Shown here in pieces: positions 16,959-25,806 of a stretch of DNA of 64,000 nt. The translations under genes were made by a program, and so were the position numbers. Below the pieces are notes generated by a model. It saw only the letters and a program-made list of their open reading frames with translations. It was not told the origin of the DNA and made no database searches. Location: the NCBI RefSeq assembly GCF_000620705.1, contig NZ_JIAR01000033.1, forward strand, positions 62,001-126,000, given 5' to 3'. The stretch comes from Nocardioides sp. URHA0020. GTDB lineage: Bacteria; Actinomycetota; Actinomycetes; Propionibacteriales; Nocardioidaceae. Numbering within the stretch: the first letter of the stretch is position 1; each line of letters begins with the position of its first letter.

Positions 16959-17827
16959 GCGACCGCATCGACGTCCGCAAGACGTACAAGCTCTACATCG
17001 GCGGGGCCTTCCCGCGCTCGGAGTCGGCCTACTCCTACGAGGTCAGGGACAGCCGGGGCGCGTTCGTCGCCAACGCCGCCCTGGCCTCCCGCAAGGACGC
17101 CCGAGACGCCGTCGTCGCCGCCCGCAAGGCCTTCGGGTCCTGGTCGGCGCGCACGGCGTACAACCGCGCGCAGATCCTCTACCGGATCGCCGAGGTCCTG
17201 GAGGACCGCCGCCCGCAGTTCGTGCAGGCCGTCGTCCAGTCCGAGGGCCTTTCCTCCAGCAAGGCCGAGAAGGTCGTCGACGCCGCCGTGGACCGGCTCG
17301 TCTGGTACGCCGGCTGGGCCGACAAGATCACCCAGGTGCTCGGCAGCGCCAACCCGGTCGCCGGCCCCTTCTTCAACCTCTCGACACCCGAGCCCACTGG
17401 CGTGGTCGCCGTGCTCGCGCCCCAGGAGTCCTCGCTGCTCGGACTGATCAGCGTCGTGGCTCCGGTGATCGTCACCGGCAACACGGTCGTGGTCGTCTCG
17501 TCGTACGACCGGCCGCTGCCGGCCGTCAACCTCGCCGAGGTCCTCGCGACCTCCGACGTGCCCGGCGGCGTGGTCAACCTGCTGACCGGCTCGGCCGCGA
17601 CGGTCGCTCCGTGGCTGGCCGCTCACATGGACGTCAACGCCATCGACCTGACCGGCGTCGTCGGTGACGCGGCGCTGGCCACGGAGCTCGAGGTCGCGGC
17701 CGCCGACAACCTCAAGCGCGTACGCCGGGCGCCGGCCGTCGAGCCCGACTGGTCGGCCGACCCCGGTCTCGAGCCGATGACGACCTTCCTGGAGATCAAG
17801 ACGGTCTGGCACCCCATCGGGGTCTGA
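16955..17827 (+). CDS. Truncated aldehyde dehydrogenase-like protein lacking catalytic domain
   Basis: 290 residues, against about 480 for the family. It aligns with the N-terminal part of the preceding ALDH: KLYIGGAFPRSESAYSYEV, ARKAFGSWSARTAYNRAQIL, LVWYAGWADKITQVLGSANP (compare YYAGWADKLEYAG), and PGGVVNLLTGS. PWNFP becomes APQESSLLG, GSTEVG becomes TGVVGDAAL, and the LELGGK Glu, catalytic Cys and whole catalytic domain are absent. The reading frame is otherwise clean, so it is not an obvious frameshift relic. A structural or regulatory partner of the upstream ALDH is plausible. It ends 7 bp from the converging VWA gene. Confidence 0.8.
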   Translation: MSDRIDVRKTYKLYIGGAFPRSESAYSYEVRDSRGAFVANAALASRKDARDAVVAARKAFGSWSARTAYNRAQILYRIAEVLEDRRPQFVQAVVQSEGLSSSKAEKVVDAAVDRLVWYAGWADKITQVLGSANPVAGPFFNLSTPEPTGVVAVLAPQESSLLGLISVVAPVIVTGNTVVVVSSYDRPLPAVNLAEVLATSDVPGGVVNLLTGSAATVAPWLAAHMDVNAIDLTGVVGDAALATELEVAAADNLKRVRRAPAVEPDWSADPGLEPMTTFLEIKTVWHPIGV

Positions 17828-17834
17828 CGGAGAC

Positions 17835-19436
17835 CTACCGGTTGGCGATCGCCTCGGCGAAGACGTTCAGGATGTCCTCGGGCGTGTCGGCGCTGTAGGC
17901 CTGCCCGCCCGTCGCCTTCGAGATCCGCTTGAGGGCGGCGAAGTCGGCGTCCTGGCTGATCCCGATACCGATGATCCGCACCGGCTTGCGCGGGTTGCGC
18001 AGCGCCTTCAGCTTCTGGACCAGGCGGTTGAGCGACATCGACCCGGGGTCGTCGTTCGCGCCGTCGGTCATCAGGATGACCGAGTTGGAGTACGCCGCGT
18101 CGTAGTCCTCCAGGCCCTGCCGGTACGCCGCGAGGGTCGAGTCGTAGAGCCCGGTGCCACCGTTGGTGAGACCGAGCATCTCCTCGGCCTTGCTGTCGAG
18201 CAGGTCGCGCTGGTTGGCGCCGTCGACCGTGGCGTCGAGGCGCCGCATCGGCTCCAGCTCGCGCCAGTCCTTGCCCTTGCCACCCTGGTCGATCGAGAAC
18301 ACCCAGAGCCCGATCCGGGCCCGGTCCGGGAAGACCTCGAGGGCGGTCTTCGCCACGTTGACGGCCAGCTGCATCCGCGACTGGTTGCCGGCCATGAAGT
18401 CCATCGAGCCGGAGGCGTCGAAGACGGCGAGCACGCTGGAGGGCTGGCTCATGACCTGCCACAGGTGCAGGTCGCCGGCGGCGGCGAAGGGCACCGGCAG
18501 CGGCAGCAGCCGCACGGCGCCGACACCCTGCCGGATGGGCTGGCCGTCGGCCGGGCGGAAGCCGGCCTCCGTCAGGGCGTTCTGACCGGTCGGGGAGGCG
18601 AACCAGCGCGTGAGGACGCGCGCCGCCGCGAGGGTGCCGGCGTCCGCCTTGCTGGGTGCGTAGAGCGGGAACTGCAGCAGGGGTGCGCCCTTGGCCGGCA
18701 CGCGCGCCTCGAGACCCGCCTGCGCGCCGGCGTTCACGAGCTCCTGCTCGGTGACCGGGATCAGCCGGTCGCCGGCCAGGCCCTCGACCAGACCCTTGAG
18801 CGAGGCGTTCTCAGCCTGGCCGTCCTGCTGCTCGCCGTACCGCTGCGCCAGGGGCACCAGCGTCTCCCGCACCTGCTGGTCGGTCGCTCCGGTCGCGGTC
18901 ATCTCCGAGCGCAGCGCGAGCATCGCCAGGGCGCCCACCCCGTCGCTGCTCGGGTCACGGAGGTCGACGGTGTCGGAGTCGAACGCCGCGCGCCACGACT
19001 CCGGCGTCTTCGTCTTCGGTCCGCCGGCGAGCACCACCGGCGAGGAGGCCAGGGCCGGTCCGACGATCCGGAGCTTCACCTTCTTGTCGTAGAGACGGGC
19101 CTGCCAGGTGTTGGACTCCGCGATCCACAGGTCGGGGACGGCCTTGTTGAACTCGAAGCGTCGCGCGACCTGCACCGAGGGCTCCGACTTGACCTTGAGC
19201 ACCACGCAGTCGGCCCGGAGCGCCGAGGAGGCGCTCTGCACGATGCCGAGCATGGCGGGAGCGACGGTGAGGTTGCGGTGCGTCAGCTTGTCGCAGGCGC
19301 GGTCGTCGTCGGCGCTGGCGCCGGGAGGCCCGTTGACGACCAGCACCCCCACCGTCACCACGGCCACGAGGGTCACGCCGGCTGCGACGACGAGACCGAG
19401 CCGGCCCTTCGTCAACGACTTCACACCTGTTGCCAT
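17835..19436 (-). CDS. Membrane-anchored solute-binding and VWA domain protein
   Basis: 533 residues. An N-terminal TM/signal anchor (LGLVVAAGVTLVAVVTVGVLVV) is followed by an extracellular periplasmic-binding-like domain (VPDLWIAESNTWQARLYD, VVLAGGPKTKTPESWRAAF). The C-terminal 200 residues are a von Willebrand A domain with MIDAS residues: DASGS, the T of NGGTGLYDS, and D in LMTDGAND. MIDAS binds Mg2+ and protein ligands. This binding-protein plus VWA layout is common in actinobacteria; function unknown. No partner MoxR or transporter gene is adjacent. A TACCGT box 6 nt before ATG suggests leaderless expression. Confidence 0.85.
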   Translation of the reverse strand: MATGVKSLTKGRLGLVVAAGVTLVAVVTVGVLVVNGPPGASADDDRACDKLTHRNLTVAPAMLGIVQSASSALRADCVVLKVKSEPSVQVARRFEFNKAVPDLWIAESNTWQARLYDKKVKLRIVGPALASSPVVLAGGPKTKTPESWRAAFDSDTVDLRDPSSDGVGALAMLALRSEMTATGATDQQVRETLVPLAQRYGEQQDGQAENASLKGLVEGLAGDRLIPVTEQELVNAGAQAGLEARVPAKGAPLLQFPLYAPSKADAGTLAAARVLTRWFASPTGQNALTEAGFRPADGQPIRQGVGAVRLLPLPVPFAAAGDLHLWQVMSQPSSVLAVFDASGSMDFMAGNQSRMQLAVNVAKTALEVFPDRARIGLWVFSIDQGGKGKDWRELEPMRRLDATVDGANQRDLLDSKAEEMLGLTNGGTGLYDSTLAAYRQGLEDYDAAYSNSVILMTDGANDDPGSMSLNRLVQKLKALRNPRKPVRIIGIGISQDADFAALKRISKATGGQAYSADTPEDILNVFAEAIANR

Positions 19437-19442
19437 GGCCGC

Positions 19443-19448
19443 ACGGTA
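19443..19448 (-). promoter_or_regulatory. -10 box (TACCGT) for the VWA protein gene
   Basis: TACCGT on the minus strand ends 6 nt before ATG 19436. No ribosome site is visible. Confidence 0.45.
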
Positions 19449-19490
19449 GAACCGGTTTCAGCCCCCGTCTGCCTCCTGCCCCCAAGTCCA

Positions 19491-19545
19491 GCCGTCCGGC
19501 CCCGGTGGAGTGGCCCACCCGGGCCATGCCCGGCGGCCGGACGGC
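19491..19545. repeat. Long imperfect hairpin in divergent intergenic region
   Basis: Arms GCCGTCCGGCC (19491-19501) and GGCCGGACGGC (19535-19545) are perfectly complementary over 11 bp. They enclose GC-rich sequence with a further small dyad (TGGCCC..GGGCCA). It lies between the VWA and P-loop kinase promoters. Not similar to the A or B repeats; role unknown. Confidence 0.5.
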
Positions 19546-19613
19546 CGACACGGCGCCCGTCTGCCGGGACCCGAGGAGCGGCAACCGATGCGGTGACGAC
19601 GCGCCGCACCGTG

Positions 19614-19619
19614 CAGAAT
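19614..19619 (+). promoter_or_regulatory. -10 box (CAGAAT) for the P-loop kinase gene
   Basis: CAGAAT ends 6 nt before ATG 19626, with no ribosome site. It is a weaker match than the TANNNT boxes elsewhere in the window. Confidence 0.35.
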
Positions 19620-19625
19620 GGGCCG

Positions 19626-20237
19626 ATGCGCGCGCAGGTGATCGTCCTCGCCGGGCCGTCCGGGTCCGGCAAGTCGCGGCTCGCCGAACGCATCGGGATC
19701 CCGGTGCTCCGGCTCGACGACTTCTACAAGAGCGCCGGCGACCCCACGCTGCCGCTGATCACCGAGGGCGCCAACGCCGGCATCGTCGACTGGGACGTCC
19801 CGGAGTCCTGGCTGCTCGACGACGCGCTGGCCGCGATCGACGACCTCTGCCGCACCGGACGCGCGTCTGTGCCGATCTACGAGATCGCCCAGAACGGCCG
19901 CTGCGGCGAGCACACCCTCGACCTCGGGATGCACCGGCTCTTCATCGCCGAGGGGATCTTCGCCCAGGAGATCGTGGCTCCGTGCAGCGAGGCCGGCCAG
20001 CTCGCCGCGGCGTACTGCGTGCGCCAGCACCCGATGGTCACCTTCTGGCGGCGCCTCACCCGCGACCTGCGCGAGCACCGCAAGCCCCCGCTGGTGCTCG
20101 TGCGTCGCGGCCTCGCCCTGATGCGCGACCAGCGCCGCGTCGTCTCCCACGCCGTCGAGCGCGGCTGCACGCCGGTCACCCCGGACGAGGCGTACGCCGC
20201 GTTCGGGCTGCTCGCCGCCGCAGACGTCACGCGATGA
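19626..20237 (+). CDS. Uridine kinase-like P-loop protein
   Basis: 203 residues from ATG 19626. Walker A is LAGPSGSGKS (GPSGSGKS at 10-17); LRLDDFYK (about 33-40) is the DDFYK motif characteristic of uridine kinases and related phosphoribulokinase-like enzymes; VDWDVPESWLLD follows as in that family. It probably phosphorylates uridine/cytidine or a related nucleoside, which suits the salvage context, though substrate is not proven. The C39-like gene overlaps its stop (ATGA). Confidence 0.8.
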   Translation: MRAQVIVLAGPSGSGKSRLAERIGIPVLRLDDFYKSAGDPTLPLITEGANAGIVDWDVPESWLLDDALAAIDDLCRTGRASVPIYEIAQNGRCGEHTLDLGMHRLFIAEGIFAQEIVAPCSEAGQLAAAYCVRQHPMVTFWRRLTRDLREHRKPPLVLVRRGLALMRDQRRVVSHAVERGCTPVTPDEAYAAFGLLAAADVTR

Positions 20238-20680
20238 CCGACTGGCCGCGGCAGCCGGACGCCCGGACCTGCGGCCCGTCGTCCGTGGTGGTCGCGGAGG
20301 CCGTGCTCGCCGGGACGGCCGCCGGCCCGTGGCCGCGCTTCGCCGAGGAGGTGCGGGCCACGCACCGCCGGCTGACCGGTCTGCGTGACCGGAGCGGCCG
20401 GCTGCAGCTGCCGTGGCCGCGAGCGCTCGGCACCCCGCCGTGGGCCGTCGCGCGCGAGCTGGGCGGGAGGGTCCGCCGCTACCGCCGGGCCGAGGTGGTC
20501 GCCGCGCTCCCGACCCCGGTCCCGGTCTTCCTGGGCACCCGGTGGCTGCCCCGTCACGTCGTCCTGGTGCTGGACGAGCGTGACGGGGAGCCCCTGGCCT
20601 ACGATCCGGCGCGGGGCGCCGTCGTACCGCTGTCGTCGTCGCGGTGGAGACGCACCTGGTGGGCGGTCCTGCCGCGCTGA
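20234..20680 (+). CDS. C39-like (papain-fold) peptidase domain protein
   Basis: 148 residues, translationally coupled to the kinase by an ATGA overlap. QPDARTCGPSSVV places Cys13 in the CGP/S context of C39-type cysteine peptidases; WLPRHVVLVLDE supplies His108 and LAYDPARG Asp124, giving a Cys-His-Asp triad in the right order. There is no signal peptide or TM, unlike bacteriocin-processing C39 domains, so it would act in the cytosol. Substrate unknown. It may be a peptidase or a non-peptidase papain-fold enzyme. Confidence 0.65.
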   Translation: MTDWPRQPDARTCGPSSVVVAEAVLAGTAAGPWPRFAEEVRATHRRLTGLRDRSGRLQLPWPRALGTPPWAVARELGGRVRRYRRAEVVAALPTPVPVFLGTRWLPRHVVLVLDERDGEPLAYDPARGAVVPLSSSRWRRTWWAVLPR

Positions 20681-20689
20681 GGACTCAGG

Positions 20690-21073
20690 TCAGCTGAGGG
20701 CCTTGGCCTTCAGTGCATCGAACTCGGCCTGCGTGATGGCGCCCGAGTCGAGCAGCCCCTTCGCGCGGTGGATCTCCTCGGTCGGCGAGGCGGCCGTGCC
20801 GGTGACCGAGCGGATGTAGTCCTCCTGGCTCGCCTGCGCCTGCTTGACGGCAGTGATGTTGCGCTCCGCCATGCCCTGGCCGCGAGCGATCAGGTACACC
20901 AGCGAGGTGACCAGCGGCAGGATGATCAGGAAGAACACCCAGAACGCCTTCGCCACGCCGCTCGTGTCCCGGTCGCGGAACAGGTCCGTGAGGATCTGGA
21001 ACAGCACGACCAGGTAGGCCATGAGCAGGAAGAAGGAGATGATGAACCAGAAGAAGTCCCAGAAGCTGTCCAC
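20690..21073 (-). CDS. PLDc_N/SHOCT small membrane protein
   Basis: 127 residues. Two N-terminal TM helices (FFWFIISFFLLMAYLVVLFQI and AFWVFFLIILPLVTSLVYLI) with the aromatic-rich pattern of the PLDc_N family, a charged linker, and a C-terminal SHOCT motif (EIHRAKGLLDSGAITQAEFD). SHOCT modules mediate oligomerisation. Function unknown; this two-domain form is frequent in actinobacteria. It follows convergently on the C39-like gene by 9 bp and is separated from the upstream antiporter operon by about 50 bp. Confidence 0.85.
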   Translation of the reverse strand: MDSFWDFFWFIISFFLLMAYLVVLFQILTDLFRDRDTSGVAKAFWVFFLIILPLVTSLVYLIARGQGMAERNITAVKQAQASQEDYIRSVTGTAASPTEEIHRAKGLLDSGAITQAEFDALKAKALS

Positions 21074-21127
21074 AGCGTTCCTCTCAAATGCGTCGGGGCC
21101 GGACGCGGCCCCGCTCTCGCGTCGAGG

Positions 21128-22345
21128 CTAGTGCCCCGCGTCGGCGCCGGGATTCACCTGAACCGGGTGAGCGCGTCCGGTCAGCAGCCGCTGGGCGAGG
21201 AGCGGGCAGACCAGCACGGTCACCGCCCCGCCCGCCACCAGCACCGAGGCGTTGGTCTGCGTCATCTCGCCGGCCCGGACCGCGACCGAGGTGACCGCGA
21301 CGATGATGGGCAGCCCGGTCGCTGCGAAGAGCGCCATCGCCGCGCTCTCCCGGCCGTCGAAGACGGGACCGTCGTCCCGCGTCATCCGGCGGGTGGAGAC
21401 CAGCACCAGGCCGCCGCGCACCAGCAGGATGAGCGCCACGAACACCACCAGCGCGACCGGCTCGTCGAGCACCGCCTGCGGGTCGATGGCCATGCCCGAG
21501 GTGATGAAGAAGACCGGGATCAGCAGCCCGAAGGCGAGGCCCTCCAGCTTGTGCTCCAGGCTCTGGTGCCCGGCCGGCAGCAGCCCGCGCAGCACGAAGC
21601 CGGCCGCGAAGGCGCCGAGCACGACGTCGAGGTCGAAGGCCGCAGCGGCCACCCCCAGGGAGACCAGGAGCAGCACGACCAGTCGCACCTGCGGTTGGCC
21701 CGAGGTCTCGCCACCGCGCTGGACGACGCCCAGCAGCGCGGAGCCCTCCCGGCTCACCCGCGCGGAGAAGCGGTGCACGACCACGGCCAGCAGGAAGAAC
21801 CCGACGAGCACGAGCACGGACTCGAGGAGGCCGCGGGTGCCGAGCAGCACCGCCATCGCGACGACCGGGCCGAGCTCGCCGTACGCGCCGTGGTTCATCA
21901 GCGTGCGGCCGAACGTGGTGGTGAGCAGCCCGCTGTCCTTGAGGATCGGGAGCAGCGTGCCGAGGGCGGTCGAGGTGAGCGCGATCGCCACGGCGATCTC
22001 GGCGTGCAACGCGCCGGTGAGGCCGATCAGCCCGACCAGGCCGAGCGCGACGGCGAGGCACGCCACCCAGGTGGCGAGTGCGCGCCGGCCGCCCGTGCCG
22101 ACCAGCTCGTCGATCTCGATCTCGTAGCCGGCGAGCAGGAAGAGCATGCCGAGACCCAGCTCGCGCAGCATCTCGACGCCCTCCCCGGTGACGGCGACGT
22201 CGAGCACGTTCGGCCCGATCAGCACGCCGAGCACCAGCAGCAGCACGACCTCCGAGACCTTGCCGCGCAGGAGCAGGGCAGCGAGCAACGGCGCCAGCAC
22301 CGCACACAGCGCGATCCAGAAGATCGACTCCGCCGGCGACGGCAC
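21128..22345 (-). CDS. CPA2-type cation:proton antiporter
   Basis: 405 residues, about 12 TM helices, Na+/H+ exchanger fold (KefB/RosB-like). The unwound-helix region GVLIGPNVLDV and the motif LGMLFLLAGYEIEIDELV are typical of CPA2 members, as is VAIALTSTALGTLLPIL. No RCK/TrkA-N regulatory domain is attached. It exchanges K+ or Na+ for H+ across the membrane; ion preference unknown. It starts at GTG overlapping the DUF3592 stop (TAGTG), so it is the third gene of an add-DUF3592-antiporter operon. Confidence 0.87.
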   Translation of the reverse strand: MPSPAESIFWIALCAVLAPLLAALLLRGKVSEVVLLLVLGVLIGPNVLDVAVTGEGVEMLRELGLGMLFLLAGYEIEIDELVGTGGRRALATWVACLAVALGLVGLIGLTGALHAEIAVAIALTSTALGTLLPILKDSGLLTTTFGRTLMNHGAYGELGPVVAMAVLLGTRGLLESVLVLVGFFLLAVVVHRFSARVSREGSALLGVVQRGGETSGQPQVRLVVLLLVSLGVAAAAFDLDVVLGAFAAGFVLRGLLPAGHQSLEHKLEGLAFGLLIPVFFITSGMAIDPQAVLDEPVALVVFVALILLVRGGLVLVSTRRMTRDDGPVFDGRESAAMALFAATGLPIIVAVTSVAVRAGEMTQTNASVLVAGGAVTVLVCPLLAQRLLTGRAHPVQVNPGADAGH

Positions 22346-22821
22346 TACGAGGTCCAGACGACGAGGACCAGCACCAGCCAGGCCGCGGCGACCCCGAGCG
22401 CCACCAGGAGCACGAGCGACCCGAGCACGACGAAGGTCTGACCCGCGCCCTCGACGTCACCCTCGGTGGCGGCGACGTCGACGTGCTCGGGGTGCTCGGG
22501 GTCGTAGGCGACCTCGATCGGGTCGCCGACGCGCGGCGGCGGCGAGGGCACGTCGGTGAGCGTCTGGGCCTCGACGGCCTCGGTCGCGCCCTCCGGCACG
22601 AAGCTCACCCGCGGGAAGTAGCGGGTGTCGGGCTCCGCACCGAGGCTGAGGTCCTTGGCCTCCAGGGAGACGACCGTGGCGGTGGTCGAGACGGCGCGGT
22701 CGCGGAAGCGCTCCGCGGTCCGTCGTACGGCGCGGCCCTTGAGCAGCAGGAGCACCCCGCCGAGCAGGATCAGGAGCGCGGACCCCAGCAGCAGCACGGT
22801 GGGCACGTAGTGGATCTTCAC
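22345..22821 (-). CDS. DUF3592 domain membrane protein
   Basis: 158 residues. An N-terminal TM ([22 protein letters not shown]), a beta-rich extracytoplasmic domain with the DUF3592 hallmarks ([10 protein letters not shown]..., [30 protein letters not shown]), and a C-terminal TM ([24 protein letters not shown]). Function unknown for the family. It overlaps add by 4 nt (GTGA) and the antiporter by 1 nt, so the three are translationally coupled. Confidence 0.85.
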   Translation of the reverse strand: MKIHYVPTVLLLGSALLILLGGVLLLLKGRAVRRTAERFRDRAVSTTATVVSLEAKDLSLGAEPDTRYFPRVSFVPEGATEAVEAQTLTDVPSPPPRVGDPIEVAYDPEHPEHVDVAATEGDVEGAGQTFVVLGSLVLLVALGVAAAWLVLVLVVWTS

Positions 22822-23912
22822 CCGAGGGGCTCCTCACGCAGGGCGGCGTACGCCGGCTTGATCACCTCGGAGATCAGCGCGAACCGTTGGTCGAAGGGCA
22901 GGAACGCCGACTTCATCGCGTTGATCGTGAACCACTCGAGGTCGTCGAGCCCGTAGCCGAACGCCTCGACCAGCGACTCCATCTCGTGACTCATCGACGT
23001 CTTGCTCATCAGGCGGTTGTCGGTGTTGACCGTGACCCGGAAGCGCAGCCGCTTCAGCAGCCCGATCGGGTGCTCGGCGATCGAGGCCGCCGCACCGGTC
23101 TGCACGTTGGACCACGGGCACATCTCGAGCGGGATCCGCTTGTCGCGCACGTACGCCGCCAGCCGGCCGAGCTCCACCGAGCCGTCGTCGTGCACCGTGA
23201 TGTCGTCGATGATCCGGACGCCGTGGCCGAGGCGGTCGGCGCTGCACCACTGGAGCGCCTGCCAGATCGACGGCAGCCCGAAGGCCTCGCCCGCGTGGAT
23301 GGTGAAGTGGAAGTTCTCGCGCTGGAGGTACTCGAACGCGTCGAGGTGCCGGGTGGGCGGGTAGCCCGCCTCGGCGCCGGCGATGTCGAAGCCCGCGACC
23401 CCGCGGTCGCGCCACGCGACCGCCAGCTCGGCGATCTCCTTCGAGCGCGCCTGGTGCCGCATCGCGGTCAGCAGCTGGCGTACGACGATCCGGCCCCCGC
23501 TCGCCGAGACTGCCTGGTCGAAGCCCTCCTGCACGGCGGCGACCACCTCCTCGAGGGTCAGGCCCGACTCGACGTGCTGCTCCGGGGCGTAGCGGATCTC
23601 GGCGTACACGACGCCGTCGGCGGCGAGGTCCTCGACGCACTCGGCGGCCACCCGGGTGATCGCGGGACCGGTCTGCATCACGCCGACGGTGTGGTCGAAG
23701 GTCTCCAGGTAGCGCTCGAGCGAGCCGGAGTCGGCGGCCTCGGCGAACCAGCGGCCGAGCGACTCCGGGGTCGGCTCGCCGCCGACGTCGGGCAGCACGT
23801 GGCCGCAGTCAGCGGCCAGGTCGATGATCGTCTGGGGGCGCAGTCCGCCGTCGAGGTGATCGTGCAGGAGCACCTTCGGCGCCCGGCGGACCTGGTCACG
23901 GGAGGGCGTCAT
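22818..23912 (-). CDS. add: Adenosine deaminase
   Basis: 364 residues. It deaminates (deoxy)adenosine to (deoxy)inosine, which PunA then cleaves. Metal ligands H17 and H19 are in LLHDHLDGG; the catalytic HAGEA, the GHGVR segment and NTDNRLMS (usual NTDDP, so Pro is replaced) follow in order. Start ATG 23912 is chosen because GGAAGGAT lies upstream and the family N-terminus begins [11 protein letters not shown]. It heads an operon with DUF3592 and an antiporter. The NTDN variation is minor and activity is expected. Confidence 0.93.
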   Translation of the reverse strand: MTPSRDQVRRAPKVLLHDHLDGGLRPQTIIDLAADCGHVLPDVGGEPTPESLGRWFAEAADSGSLERYLETFDHTVGVMQTGPAITRVAAECVEDLAADGVVYAEIRYAPEQHVESGLTLEEVVAAVQEGFDQAVSASGGRIVVRQLLTAMRHQARSKEIAELAVAWRDRGVAGFDIAGAEAGYPPTRHLDAFEYLQRENFHFTIHAGEAFGLPSIWQALQWCSADRLGHGVRIIDDITVHDDGSVELGRLAAYVRDKRIPLEMCPWSNVQTGAAASIAEHPIGLLKRLRFRVTVNTDNRLMSKTSMSHEMESLVEAFGYGLDDLEWFTINAMKSAFLPFDQRFALISEVIKPAYAALREEPLG

Positions 23913-23948
23913 GTGGTGATCCTTCCAGACCTGCTGGATCCGGCCCGC

Positions 23949-23954
23949 TAGGTT
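23949..23954 (+). promoter_or_regulatory. -10 box (TAGGTT) for the MaoC hydratase gene
   Basis: TAGGTT ends 6 nt before ATG 23961. The start of add is only 48 bp away on the other strand. Confidence 0.5.
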
Positions 23955-23960
23955 CGCTCC

Positions 23961-24413
23961 ATGCGCGTCTTCAAGACTCTCGAGGAAGTGTCCGCGGCGG
24001 CCGGCGAGGAGCTCGGCACGTCGGAGTGGCTGACGATCGACCAGGACCGGGTCAACGTCTTCGCCGACGCCACCGGTGACCACCAGTGGATCCACGTCGA
24101 CGTCGACCGGGCCAAGGACGGCCCGTTCGGGGGGACGATCGCCCACGGCTACCTCACCCTGTCGCTGGTGCCCTACCTCGGCAGCCAGGTGCTGACCTTC
24201 GAGACCCCCGGCGCCAAGCTCAACTACGGCACCAACAAGGTGCGCTTCCCGAACCCGGTCCTCGTCGGCAAGCGGATCCGCGCCCACGTCGCGCTCGCCG
24301 ACGTCGCCGAGCTGCCGAAGGGCAAGCAGGCGACGATCCGCTACACGATCGAGATCGAGGGCGAGACCAAGCCCGCCTGCGTCGCGGAGACCGTGGTGCT
24401 GCTGCTGCCGTGA
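23961..24413 (+). CDS. MaoC family (R)-specific enoyl hydratase-like protein
   Basis: 150 residues, single hot-dog domain. The hydratase-2 motif is [15 protein letters not shown] with catalytic D40 and H45, followed by [16 protein letters not shown]. Members hydrate enoyl-CoAs in fatty-acid metabolism or dehydrate 3-hydroxyacyl intermediates. No acyl-CoA genes are adjacent, so its pathway is unclear. It converges on deoA with repeat A3 between. Confidence 0.9.
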   Translation: MRVFKTLEEVSAAAGEELGTSEWLTIDQDRVNVFADATGDHQWIHVDVDRAKDGPFGGTIAHGYLTLSLVPYLGSQVLTFETPGAKLNYGTNKVRFPNPVLVGKRIRAHVALADVAELPKGKQATIRYTIEIEGETKPACVAETVVLLLP

Positions 24414-24444
24414 GGTGGGTGGGGCTCGGGCGGCCGAGCGCGGA

Positions 24445-24520
24445 ATCCCCGGTTCACCGGGGATCGCCGCACTTCTCGGCCGTTGCAACGCCCGAGAAGT
24501 GCGGGAAGAGCCCGAGAAGT
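24445..24520. repeat. Structured repeat A3 (solitary copy, terminator-like)
   Basis: Same architecture as A1: a dyad 24445-24464 (ATCCCCGGT..ACCGGGGAT around TTC), then a perfect 12-bp stem 24468-24479 with 24492-24503 (CGCACTTCTCGG), then a second CCCGAGAAGT copy at 24511-24520 that abuts the deoA stop. It lies between the convergent maoC and deoA ends, where a bidirectional terminator is expected. No gene is flanked by a second copy here. Confidence 0.7.
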
Positions 24521-25806
24521 CAGCCGATCCGGTCGATGAGCAGCGGCACCGCGACGTACGACGAGCCGGCCGCCTCGATGTCGTAGCCGCCCTCGAGCGA
24601 GGCGAGGGCCCGCTCGAAGCGGTGCTCGTCGTCGGTGAGCAGGGTGAAGAGCGGCTGGCCCGCCGTGATGGTGTCGCCGGGGCGGGCGTGCCACACGACG
24701 CCGGCACCGGCCTGCACCGGGTCCTCCTTGCGCGCCCGGCCGGCACCCAGCCGCCAGGCGGCGAGGCCGACGGCCATCGCGTCGAGGCGCGTCAGCACGC
24801 CCGACGACGGCGCCGCGACGACGTGCTGCTCGCGAGCGGTCGGGAGCGCGGCGTCGGGGTCGCCGTCCTGGGCGCGGATCATCTGCTTCCAGGCGTCCAT
24901 CGCAGACCCGTCCGCCAGCTTGTCGGCGGGATCCACGTCCGCGCGGCCGGCGCCGGCGAGCATCTCGCGGGCCAGCGCCAGGGTCAGCTCGACCACGTCG
25001 GCGGGACCGCCGCCGGCGAGCACGTCGACCGACTCCTGCACCTCGATCGCGTTGCCGGCGGTCAGGCCCAGCGGGGTCGACATGTCGGTGAGCAGCGCGA
25101 CGGTGTGCACGCCGGCGTCCTGCCCGAGCGCCACCATCGTCTCGGCAAGCTCGCGAGCCGAGGCGAGGTCCTTCATGAACGCCCCGGTGCCGACCTTGAC
25201 GTCGAGCACCAGCGTGCCGGTGCCCTCCGCGATCTTCTTCGACATGATCGACGACGCGATCAGCGGGATCGCCTCGACGGTGCCGGTGACATCGCGCAGG
25301 GCGTAGAGCTTCTTGTCGGCGGGCGCCAGGCCGTCGCCGGCCGCGCAGATCACCGCCCCGAGCGACTCCAGCTGCGCGAACATCTCGTCGTTGGACAGCG
25401 CCGCGCGCCAACCCGGGATCGACTCGAGCTTGTCGAGCGTGCCGCCGGTGTGGCCGAGGCCGCGTCCGGAGAGCTGGGGTACGGCGACGCCGCACGCCGC
25501 CACGAGCGGCGCCAGCGGCAGGGTGATCTTGTCGCCGACCCCGCCGGTCGAGTGCTTGTCGGCGGTCGGACGGGAGAGCCCGGAGAAGTCCATCCGCTCC
25601 CCCGACGCGATCATCGCGGCGGTCCAGCGGGAGATCTCGCGGCGGTTCATGCCGTTGAGCAGGATCGCCATCGCGAGCGAGGACATCTGCTCGTCGGCGA
25701 CGGCCCCGCGGGTGTAGGCGTCGACGACCCAGTCGATCTGGCTGTCGCTCAGCTCGTGCCGGTCGCGCTTGGCCGAGATCACCTCGACGGCATCGTGCTC
25801 AGGCAT
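24520..25806 (-). CDS. deoA: Thymidine (pyrimidine-nucleoside) phosphorylase
   Basis: 428 residues, normal length. It converts thymidine/deoxyuridine plus phosphate to base and deoxyribose-1-phosphate. The family signature is present: [10 protein letters not shown] (84-93) phosphate site, [21 protein letters not shown], then [24 protein letters not shown] with conserved Lys and Ser/Thr residues. It overlaps the cytochrome P450 stop by 3 nt. Last gene of the bmp-ABC-cdd-P450-deoA operon; repeat A3 adjoins its stop. Confidence 0.94.
   Translation of the reverse strand: MPEHDAVEVISAKRDRHELSDSQIDWVVDAYTRGAVADEQMSSLAMAILLNGMNRREISRWTAAMIASGERMDFSGLSRPTADKHSTGGVGDKITLPLAPLVAACGVAVPQLSGRGLGHTGGTLDKLESIPGWRAALSNDEMFAQLESLGAVICAAGDGLAPADKKLYALRDVTGTVEAIPLIASSIMSKKIAEGTGTLVLDVKVGTGAFMKDLASARELAETMVALGQDAGVHTVALLTDMSTPLGLTAGNAIEVQESVDVLAGGGPADVVELTLALAREMLAGAGRADVDPADKLADGSAMDAWKQMIRAQDGDPDAALPTAREQHVVAAPSSGVLTRLDAMAVGLAAWRLGAGRARKEDPVQAGAGVVWHARPGDTITAGQPLFTLLTDDEHRFERALASLEGGYDIEAAGSSYVAVPLLIDRIG

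Noticed and set aside
16955-17827. Frameshifted pseudogene of a full ALDH
   Set aside because: No ALDH catalytic-domain sequence follows in any frame before the converging gene 7 bp away, and the frame is uninterrupted.
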